5,871 bases of DNA, taken from assembly GCA_030591745.1 (NCBI GenBank), contig JAUVAM010000280.1:1-5871 (forward strand), in the 5' to 3' direction. Source of the DNA: Deltaproteobacteria bacterium (GTDB taxonomy: Bacteria; Myxococcota; B64-G9). Numbering within the stretch: the first letter of the stretch is position 1; each line of letters begins with the position of its first letter. Made by a program: the position numbers and the translations under genes. Positions 1-5,871 of the stretch are shown piece by piece. The notes beneath the pieces are model-generated. The model was not told the DNA's origin, did no database searches, and saw nothing but the letters and a program-made list of their open reading frames with translations.

Positions 1-2
1 AG

Positions 3-1271
<1,269 letters not shown>

Positions 1272-1303
1272 GCATAGGGTCAAAGCTCGCCGAGGAGTGT
1301 GTC

Positions 1304-1846
1304 ATGCGGTGGCGGAGGTGGAACTTGAATTTGGTACTGATCTTGGGCTGTGTCTTCTCCTTGGCTGCCTGTGATTTGGGGGGTAGCCAGATCACGGACG
1401 GCTGCGGCGACGGCGGTTGCAATGCGGATTTTGTATGCAGCGGGGCCGATGATTGCGATGACCACAACGACTGCACGGATGACCTTTGTGCCGCGGGCAT
1501 TTGCCAGCATGAAAACCTGACCGAATCCACACTCTGCGATGACGGCAATCCTTGTACGGTGGATGATCGTTGTCAGGATGGCCACTGCAATGGGACCGCT
1601 GTCGATTGTAGCTCACTGGATGGTGAGTGCGTGTACGGCTTCTGCGACATCGGGTCCGGGGCCTGCGTGGAAGGGAACCTGGATGTGACCACAACCTGCA
1701 CGGATGACTTGTTTTGCACGGTCGATGAACACTGTGATGAAGGTCTTTGTATCGGCACAGTGCGAGACTGCGACGACGGGGATGAAGACACGGTCGATTC
1801 TTGCCTTGAAGAAGAAAGAAGATGCGTTAACGCACTGACCCCCTAG
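1304..1846 (+). CDS. Cys-rich repeat lipoprotein of unknown function
   Basis: A 180-residue secreted lipoprotein. The N-terminus is basic (MRWRR), followed by a hydrophobic core and a lipobox 'SLAAC', giving a lipidated Cys23. Asp24 is at position +2, which in E. coli favours inner-membrane retention; whether that rule holds here is unknown. The mature chain has 22 further cysteines, an even number that would allow 11 disulfides, arranged in repeats of the form C-x5-C-x4or5-C-x4-C: residues 51-67, 78-95 and 132-149, with a degenerate copy at 156-174. The spacers are rich in Asp and Gly ('CDDGNPCTVDDRC', 'DCDDGDEDTVDSC'), which suggests metal (possibly Ca) binding in addition to disulfides. 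Such repeats are common in surface proteins of Myxococcota-like bacteria, usually as part of larger proteins; here the protein consists of little else. The start is supported by GAGGAG at 1292-1297, six bases before ATG. It follows the transporter closely and its stop overlaps that of smpB on the other strand. No specific function can be assigned. Confidence 0.85.
   Translation: MRWRRWNLNLVLILGCVFSLAACDLGGSQITDGCGDGGCNADFVCSGADDCDDHNDCTDDLCAAGICQHENLTESTLCDDGNPCTVDDRCQDGHCNGTAVDCSSLDGECVYGFCDIGSGACVEGNLDVTTTCTDDLFCTVDEHCDEGLCIGTVRDCDDGDEDTVDSCLEEERRCVNALTP
1460..1708 (+). repeat. Two near-identical DNA copies in different reading frames within the Cys-rich gene
   Basis: Bases 1460-1483 and 1687-1708 share GACCACAAC followed by CTGCACGGATGAC, differing only by two extra bases (GA, 1469-1470) in the first copy. 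In the first copy the leading block is read GAC CAC AAC (Asp-His-Asn); in the second it is shifted and read as part of GTG ACC ACA ACC (Val-Thr-Thr-Thr). The CTGCACGGATGAC block is in the same frame in both. This fits duplication or conversion among repeats with a small compensated indel, but with only about 22 bases chance plus repeat constraint is also possible. Confidence 0.5.
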
Positions 1847-2328
1847 CGCCGCTCCATCTCCCGCTCTGCGTCCCTCTGTTGATCCCGATCCTTGATGGTG
1901 GCTCGCTTGTCGTATTGTCGCTTGCCTTTGGCTAAGCCCAGTTCCACCTTGGCTCGATTGCCGATGGTGAAATAGATGGACAGGGCGACTAAGGTGTAGC
2001 CGCGCTGGTCGAGTTGGATGCCAAGGCGCCGGATTTCACGTTGATGCAGAAGCAGCTTTCGTTTGCGCTCGGGTTCGTGGTTGGCGTACTTGGCATGGGT
2101 CCATTCGTTGATGTGGGCGTTGACGAGCCAGGCCTCGCCGCTTTCGATGACGGCGTAGGCGTCTTGCAGGTTGGCCTTGCCCTCGCGCAGGGATTTGACC
2201 TCGGTGCCCTGCAGGACCAAGCCCGCCTCAAAGCGATCCTCGATGAAGTACTCATGCAGGACTCGCTTGTTGCGACAGACGACCTTGCGGCCGTCGGTCG
2301 GCTTTTTGGCTTTTCCTCTTTTGCCCAT
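1843..2328 (-). CDS. smpB: SsrA-binding protein SmpB
   Basis: A 161-residue cytoplasmic protein that binds tmRNA (SsrA) and brings it to stalled ribosomes for trans-translation. The family core is clear: 'EYFIEDRFEAGLVLQGTEVK' (about residues 26-45), then 'SLREGKANLQDAYAVIESGE', 'NHEPERKRKLLLHQREIRRL' in the middle, and 'KVELGLAKGKRQYDKRATIK' near the end. The basic C-terminal tail, which in known SmpB proteins becomes helical in the mRNA channel, is present and full length. The length matches the family (about 150-165 aa). The ATG at 2326-2328 is preceded by TGGAGCAAAG, giving a ribosome site five to six bases away. It is the third gene of the apparent minus-strand operon, 23 bases after the small lipoprotein gene. 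Its stop codon (1843-1845) overlaps the stop of the convergent Cys-rich lipoprotein gene. No tmRNA gene is in the window. Confidence 0.97.
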   Translation of the reverse strand: MGKRGKAKKPTDGRKVVCRNKRVLHEYFIEDRFEAGLVLQGTEVKSLREGKANLQDAYAVIESGEAWLVNAHINEWTHAKYANHEPERKRKLLLHQREIRRLGIQLDQRGYTLVALSIYFTIGNRAKVELGLAKGKRQYDKRATIKDRDQQRDAEREMERR

Positions 2329-2351
2329 CTTTGCTCCAGACCCGGTCGAGC

Positions 2352-2528
2352 CTACTCTTCGTTTTCCTTTTTATCTTCTTCTTTTTGTAGATCTTTTTGG
2401 GCTTTCTTGTGGTTCTTGCGTACTTTTTCGTAGTTGGGTTTTTCCGGGGTCTGCTTGGCGGCGCAGCCACCCAAGGCCAAACCAGCGGCGGCCACCATGG
2501 CCAACATCAATCCGAGCAAGCGTTTCAT
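2352..2528 (-). CDS. Small Lys/Glu-rich lipoprotein, unknown function
   Basis: A 58-residue predicted lipoprotein. The N-terminus 'MKRLLGLMLAMVAAAGLALG' is a signal peptide, and the lipobox 'LGGC' puts the lipidated Cys at residue 22, followed by Ala-Ala, which by the E. coli rule would permit transport to the outer membrane. The mature 37 residues are extremely charged: 10 Lys, 1 Arg, 7 Glu and 2 Asp, ending 'EEDKKENEE'. It is probably helical or disordered; no domain is recognised. The start at 2526-2528 is chosen over any upstream extension because AAAGGAG (2535-2541) lies six bases before it and the signal peptide begins exactly there. The ATG overlaps the transketolase stop as ATGA, so translation is probably coupled. 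The coding region is noticeably A-rich compared with its neighbours, explained by its Lys/Glu content. It could resemble short entericidin-like or spacer lipoproteins in size only; I do not assign a family. Confidence 0.85.
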   Translation of the reverse strand: MKRLLGLMLAMVAAAGLALGGCAAKQTPEKPNYEKVRKNHKKAQKDLQKEEDKKENEE

Positions 2529-4888
2529 GAAGCGCTCCTTTGTTTTTTTGATTCCATATGCCGGGCGTAGTCTAGCACGGCCTGCCACTGACTGGCAGCA
2601 TCCAATCCAGCTTCTTCCATCACTTGTTCGGCCGGCCCCGAGCCCAGGTAACGGCCCCGGCTGAAGGCATGGCGTGAATGGGCACGCCCAGCGGGCGAAG
2701 CCACCCATCGATGCAGGGTTGATCCCGTGAACCCGGTGATGCCCATGGCCTCCGCCATGCAGGCTTCGGGAAACAGGGCCTCTTGTTCTTCGGCGGGCAG
2801 GGCGTCGAAAAGCTCTGCCGAGGTGACGACGAAGACGTTCATGTTCAGGCCTTCAGAATCCAGCTTGGCCAGGACCTCCTGGGTGAAAGTAAGCGCCACG
2901 TCACTGCCCTGCAGCACCAGACTGCCGTGGTAGGGCTTGGCCTGTCGGTCGCCTGTCCTCCATTGCTCAAGGCCGAAAGCGGCCGTCTCGGCTTTGGGCA
3001 GGCCCAAAAGCTGCCGATCCGGCACCAACTCAGGGGGTCGTGTGACGAAGATGGCGAGCAGGGCAGGGCGTTGTTGCAACCCGGCCAGCAGGCAGGGCCA
3101 CACCGAGCCCGGCTCCCAGGGGGTCAAGGTGATGCAGGCCCCCATGGGGAAATTGTCTTGCAGGAGCTGCAGGCATTGGGGATCTGCGTGCGTGGGGCCG
3201 TCCTCGCCAGTCTTCAGGCCCGCGTGTCCACAGACCATCAAGTAGGGATTGCGGGCTTTGGCTTGGGTCTCGAGGGCTGCTTGTTGCCCGATGGCGTGCA
3301 GTCGGGCGCTCACGTGTTCGAGGGCTGCGATGAAGGCGCCATAGGAGGAACCGACAGCCAAGTGGGCTCCGTAGCTGCTCAGGCCGCTCAGGATGGCCCC
3401 CATGGCGTCTTCGCATATACCGCCCGTGGCCAGGAGGCGAGATGCGGGGTTGCGGCTTGAGTGGTAGAAACCCGCGCCGAAGGCCTCAGCCGCCTTGGCG
3501 ATGGAGGTCGAGCCTGCCAGATCGGCTGAGCTGAGAATCAGGGCGCCTCCGCTTCTGCGGTTAAGCTCGGCCAAGCCTCGGCCCAGTGCGTCTTTGAGCG
3601 CGATGGACTGTCCTGGCTCCAGGCGAAGCGTTTCGGGGGGTTCCAGCCTGATTGGATTAAAAAGATCTTCGTAACGCGGTCGATCCGGTCTTGGTTTGCG
3701 CGAACGTTCATCGAGTCCGCGATGGGCCTGGATTAGGCTTTCCACAAGCGGGGCCAAGACCTCGCTCCGTTTGGTCATGTGGGCTCGGACCGACTGCAGC
3801 AAGTCCCAGAAGTGTTCGTCCAAGGAATCTGAGTCCGGATCAGCACCCAGGCGGGGTAGTTTTTGCCCCATGGCGGATTCCAATTCGTCCAGAGTTTGGT
3901 AAAAGCCCTCCGAGCAGCAGGCGTGCCCCGCGCCGTGAGCGGCTCGACCTTCGATGCCATAGCGAAAGCCTTTGACCGTGCGATAAACGACGGCGGTGGG
4001 TTGATCGTTGCGGATCTCGCGCGCCAAGGCTTGGGCCTTGAGTACCTGCTCGAAGCTGTGACCTTCGGCCACTTCCACTACATTGAAATCATGGAAGCGG
4101 GCCAACTCGGCCGGATCCCAGGGTACATAGTCGCCGGGTTGTTCCTCCTGCCTGCAGACCTGGTCAGAGTCGATGGAGGCCTGGTTGAAGTCGATGTGCA
4201 GGACCAAATTGTGCAGACCGGCGATGGCTGAGGCCGACATGGCTTCGGCCACTCGTCCCGGCGTCAGGCCTCCTTCTCCCTCGATGACGTGCACCCGGGG
4301 CGGATCGTCTGGATACAGGTCCATGGCGCCCAGGGCCAGTCCGCAAGCGGCGCCCAGGCCCACGCCCGAGGCCCCCGTGGCCAGAGGGACGAAGGGGGTG
4401 GCGGGCGTGGGGTGTCCGTCGAGAAACTTGCTCCTCAGGTTTTTTTGCAGAGCGGTGGGTCTGACCGGGTTGCGCCTAAAGCCCAGCAGATCTTCCAAGC
4501 GCAGGCGGTCGGTTTCAGTTTTCGGCAAGAGCTGGGGCGCGAAGAGCCTTGCCAGTTCGTCACGCAAGGCCCAGGCGACATACAGCCCCAGGGCCTTGTG
4601 GCCCGCCGCGAAGACGATTTGATCCGCGTCTTTCCGCTTGGGTCGGGAGAGCTCGTAGTCCAAACCGCCGTACAAAAGCCCGCTGAGCAGGGGGCCCGCG
4701 GATAGGCTTCCGCCGGGATGGCCGGAATTGGGGGCGCAATTGAAAACCGTGGACACCAGAGCCCGAAATATCATGTCAAGCTCTTCTAAGGCGATGACCA
4801 GGGCTGTGGGCCGGCCGCCAGGGTTTTGCCGGTTGACTTTTTTATGCCATCCTCTGCGTGAACCGAGCTCAAGGTGGAATTTGGACAC
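2525..4888 (-). CDS. Transketolase-family thiamine diphosphate enzyme, long form
   Basis: Predicted cytosolic ThDP enzyme of 787 residues moving two-carbon ketol units between sugar phosphates (pentose phosphate pathway); the exact substrate is not readable. Three domains are visible. The cofactor (PP) domain, about residues 1-330, has 'NSGHPGG' (54-60), 'TGASGVGLGAACGLALG' (171-187) and the ThDP/metal motif from 'EGEGG' (203-207) to 'DFNQ' (233-236). The pyrimidine domain, about 426-620, has 'SADLAGS' (454-460), the catalytic Glu in 'GICEDAMGAI' (Glu493) and 'GEDGPTH' (561-567). The C-terminal domain is about 645-787. A linker of about 95 residues (331-425) makes it longer than the usual 620-690. 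The metal-site Asp of GDG is Glu205 here, and the Glu four residues after that motif is replaced by Pro210. The GTG start is chosen because AAAGGAGGT lies six bases upstream; the ATG at 4919-4921 falls in the likely -10 box. First gene of the operon; its stop overlaps the next start. Confidence 0.88.
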   Translation of the reverse strand: MSKFHLELGSRRGWHKKVNRQNPGGRPTALVIALEELDMIFRALVSTVFNCAPNSGHPGGSLSAGPLLSGLLYGGLDYELSRPKRKDADQIVFAAGHKALGLYVAWALRDELARLFAPQLLPKTETDRLRLEDLLGFRRNPVRPTALQKNLRSKFLDGHPTPATPFVPLATGASGVGLGAACGLALGAMDLYPDDPPRVHVIEGEGGLTPGRVAEAMSASAIAGLHNLVLHIDFNQASIDSDQVCRQEEQPGDYVPWDPAELARFHDFNVVEVAEGHSFEQVLKAQALAREIRNDQPTAVVYRTVKGFRYGIEGRAAHGAGHACCSEGFYQTLDELESAMGQKLPRLGADPDSDSLDEHFWDLLQSVRAHMTKRSEVLAPLVESLIQAHRGLDERSRKPRPDRPRYEDLFNPIRLEPPETLRLEPGQSIALKDALGRGLAELNRRSGGALILSSADLAGSTSIAKAAEAFGAGFYHSSRNPASRLLATGGICEDAMGAILSGLSSYGAHLAVGSSYGAFIAALEHVSARLHAIGQQAALETQAKARNPYLMVCGHAGLKTGEDGPTHADPQCLQLLQDNFPMGACITLTPWEPGSVWPCLLAGLQQRPALLAIFVTRPPELVPDRQLLGLPKAETAAFGLEQWRTGDRQAKPYHGSLVLQGSDVALTFTQEVLAKLDSEGLNMNVFVVTSAELFDALPAEEQEALFPEACMAEAMGITGFTGSTLHRWVASPAGRAHSRHAFSRGRYLGSGPAEQVMEEAGLDAASQWQAVLDYARHMESKKQRSAS
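2543..2549 (-). other. A7 shift-prone heptamer at the end of the transketolase gene
   Basis: On the minus strand the enzyme's frame reads TCA AAA AAA CAA, placing the heptamer A-AAA-AAA in the classical register for -1 slippage, five codons before the TGA. A -1 slip would continue as Thr-Lys-Glu-Arg-Phe and enter the small lipoprotein's frame at its Met. The Shine-Dalgarno AAAGGAG lies just downstream; stimulatory ones normally lie upstream, and no downstream hairpin was seen. A functional frameshift is possible but not shown. Confidence 0.35.
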
Positions 4889-4894
4889 GGCGCT

Positions 4895-4903
4895 ACCTCC
4901 TTT
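4895..4903 (-). promoter_or_regulatory. Strong Shine-Dalgarno that fixes the transketolase GTG start
   Basis: The minus strand reads AAAGGAGGT, fully complementary to the usual 16S rRNA 3' end (ACCTCCTTT), six bases before the GTG at 4886-4888. This decides the start against the in-frame ATG eleven codons upstream, which would place the same ribosome site inside the coding region. Confidence 0.85.
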
Positions 4904-4919
4904 CGGACCCGGGGCGGCC

Positions 4920-4949
4920 ATGGTACTGTCGGCCCTTTGAGGCTGTCAA
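4920..4949 (-). promoter_or_regulatory. Predicted sigma-70-type promoter of the transketolase operon
   Basis: On the minus strand a perfect -35 TTGACA (4944-4949) is followed after 18 bases by TACCAT (4920-4925), four of six matches to TATAAT. Transcription would begin near 4912-4914, leaving a short leader holding the Shine-Dalgarno. The -35 sits in a small inverted repeat TTTGA-N5-TCAAA (4936-4950), and a 14-bp tandem repeat lies immediately upstream. This is a prediction from consensus only. Confidence 0.5.
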
Positions 4950-4951
4950 AC

Positions 4952-4979
4952 GAGCAATTTTGGCTGAGCAATTTTGGCT
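4952..4979. repeat. Perfect 2 x 14-bp tandem repeat in the divergent intergenic region
   Basis: The unit GAGCAATTTTGGCT occurs at 4952-4965 and again at 4966-4979 without mismatch. It lies just upstream of the predicted transketolase -35 box (about -38 to -65 for that promoter) and directly before the ribosome site of the GH13 gene. Its A/T-rich core stands out from the GC-rich surroundings. It may be a pair of regulator sites, an UP-like element, or a simple recent tandem duplication. Confidence 0.8.
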
Positions 4980-4985
4980 GGGAGG
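4980..4985 (+). promoter_or_regulatory. Shine-Dalgarno of the GH13 gene
   Basis: GGGAGG ends five bases before the ATG at 4991. It selects this start over the overlapping out-of-frame ATG at 4987. No clear promoter for this gene was found in the 102-bp intergenic region; the best -35-like match, TTGAGG at 4937-4942, lacks a partner at suitable distance. Confidence 0.75.
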
Positions 4986-4990
4986 CATGC

Positions 4991-5871
4991 ATGACGGCAC
5001 CCATCATCTACAATCTTTTTCCCCGCCTGGCGGGACCCGTGGACCGCTGGGTCGAGCATGCTCGCCGAGCGCATGACATGGGCTTCGATTGGCTTTTTCT
5101 AAATCCGGTAACCCAGCCCGGATTTTCCGGCAGCCTCTACGCCGTGCGTGACCACGACAGGCTGAATCGAGATTTCATGCCGGCGGGCAAGAGCGGTTTT
5201 GGGATGGACATTTTGGCCGATAGCCTGGGACAGATTCACGAGCTGGGTCTGAAGGTGATGATGGACCTGGTCATCAACCACACGGCCATCGACAGTCCCC
5301 TGGTCGAACAGCATCCCGATTGGTACAAGCGAGACGATGATGGTGAGGTGCTGAGGCCCTCCGCCATCGATCCGGCGGACGCTCGAAAGGTAACGGTTTG
5401 GGGTGATTTGGCCGAGGTAGACAACGAGGCCAGTCAAGATCGGGCGGGTCTCTGGGCTTATTGGACTCAGCTGGTTACAGACAGTTTGAAATTGGGTTTC
5501 GATGGATTTCGTTGCGATGCCGCCTACAAGGTGCCGGCGGCCCTTTGGGGACAACTGGTTGAAGCGGCGCGCGCCCGAAGCCCGGAGGTGAAGTTTTTTG
5601 CCGAGACCCTGGGTTGCCGACTCGACGAGGTGGCTGACCTGGCACCGGCCGGTATGGACTATCTATTCAACAGCTCCAAGTACTGGAATTTTGATGCACC
5701 ATGGGCCTTGTCGCAGCATGCCGAATTCGGCCGAATCGCCCCGTCCATTTCTTTCCCTGAGTCTCATGACACCCCCCGTTTGATGGCTGACACCGGAGGC
5801 AACCTGGCCGTGCAACGCCAACGATACATTCTGGCCTCGGTGTTCAGCGAGGGCTTGCTCATGCCCATGGG
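4991..5871 (+). CDS. GH13 alpha-amylase superfamily enzyme, 3' end cut by window
   Basis: The first 293 residues of a (beta/alpha)8-barrel glucan-active enzyme; the frame stays open to the window end. There is no signal peptide and the barrel begins at once ('IIYNLFPRLAGPVDRW'), so it is probably cytoplasmic and lacks the N-terminal domains of GlgE or branching enzymes. The GH13 motifs are intact: region I 'DLVINH' (92-97), region II 'GFRCDAAY' with nucleophile Asp176 (172-179), region III 'FAETLG' with acid/base Glu205 (203-208), and region IV 'ESHDTPR' with Asp260 (257-263). Substrate-side segments such as 'QPGFSGSLYAVRDH' (42-55) and 'QRYILASVFSEGLLMPM' at the end recall maltosyltransferase (GlgE)-like members, so hydrolase and glucanotransferase activity are both possible. 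ATG is supported by GGGAGG. It is transcribed divergently from the transketolase, 102 bases away, suggesting a shared carbohydrate context. Confidence 0.9.
   Translation, partial: MTAPIIYNLFPRLAGPVDRWVEHARRAHDMGFDWLFLNPVTQPGFSGSLYAVRDHDRLNRDFMPAGKSGFGMDILADSLGQIHELGLKVMMDLVINHTAIDSPLVEQHPDWYKRDDDGEVLRPSAIDPADARKVTVWGDLAEVDNEASQDRAGLWAYWTQLVTDSLKLGFDGFRCDAAYKVPAALWGQLVEAARARSPEVKFFAETLGCRLDEVADLAPAGMDYLFNSSKYWNFDAPWALSQHAEFGRIAPSISFPESHDTPRLMADTGGNLAVQRQRYILASVFSEGLLMPM

Noticed and set aside
2360..2400. T-rich stretch on the plus strand as a terminator
   Set aside because: No GC-rich stem precedes it; the T-richness is the complement of Lys/Glu codons in the small lipoprotein gene.
2582..2598. 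Short hairpin CTGCCA-N5-TGGCAG as a terminator
   Set aside because: Only six base pairs, inside the transketolase coding region, and not followed by a T-run on either strand.
2529..2708. N-terminal extension of the small lipoprotein upstream of its ATG
   Set aside because: The extension overlaps the end of the transketolase gene in another frame; the signal peptide and ribosome site both fit the ATG at 2526-2528.
2783..3460. 225-codon plus-strand open frame opposite the transketolase gene
   Set aside because: Antisense to a conserved enzyme, with low-complexity Gln/Gly-rich translation and no family motif; a compositional shadow.
4919..4921. ATG as an earlier start for the transketolase (798 residues)
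   Set aside because: It overlaps the predicted -10 box, and the near-perfect Shine-Dalgarno lies downstream of it, before the GTG at 4886-4888.

Overview
The window is a GC-rich, gene-dense bacterial chromosome segment holding six protein genes. Two are cut by the window ends. No RNA gene, insertion sequence, integrase or CRISPR array is visible. The Cys-rich lipoprotein with 'CDDGNPCTVDDRC'-type repeats is a style often seen in Myxococcota, Bradymonadota and other former Deltaproteobacteria. Together with lipoboxes on two proteins, this suggests a Gram-negative of that kind; the taxonomic guess is an inference from protein style only.

Left part, plus strand (1-1846): the 3' end of an alanine/glycine:cation symporter (AGCS family), then after 32 bases a small Cys-rich lipoprotein. 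The transporter carries a soluble insert of about 120 residues between two conserved membrane segments. Inside the DNA for that insert lies a perfect 21-bp inverted repeat with a 9-base loop (650-700), 51 bases long and therefore reading-frame neutral. It is the most striking unexplained structure in the window.

Middle, minus strand (1843-4888): an apparent operon transcribed right to left. It runs from a long transketolase-family enzyme (787 aa from a GTG start) to a 58-aa Lys/Glu-rich lipoprotein, which overlaps the enzyme's stop as ATGA, and then after 23 bases to smpB, the tmRNA partner. The last gene meets the Cys-rich lipoprotein gene tail to tail, and their two stop codons share the palindrome CTAG, so no conventional terminator fits between them. 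A run of seven A at the end of the transketolase gene is a shift-prone heptamer, and a -1 slip there would read straight into the small lipoprotein.

Right part (4889-5871): a 102-bp divergent intergenic region holds a convincing promoter and Shine-Dalgarno for the transketolase, a perfect 2 x 14-bp tandem repeat, and the ribosome site of a plus-strand GH13 (alpha-amylase superfamily) enzyme that runs off the window with all four GH13 motifs seen so far intact.

Functionally, the transketolase and the GH13 enzyme are both carbohydrate enzymes sharing one divergent control region, so coordinated sugar or glucan metabolism is plausible. SmpB is housekeeping (ribosome rescue). I see no clear defence, phage or mobile system. 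The unusual signals are the in-gene palindrome, the transporter insert, the altered cofactor-site residues of the transketolase, and the tightly overlapped gene ends.
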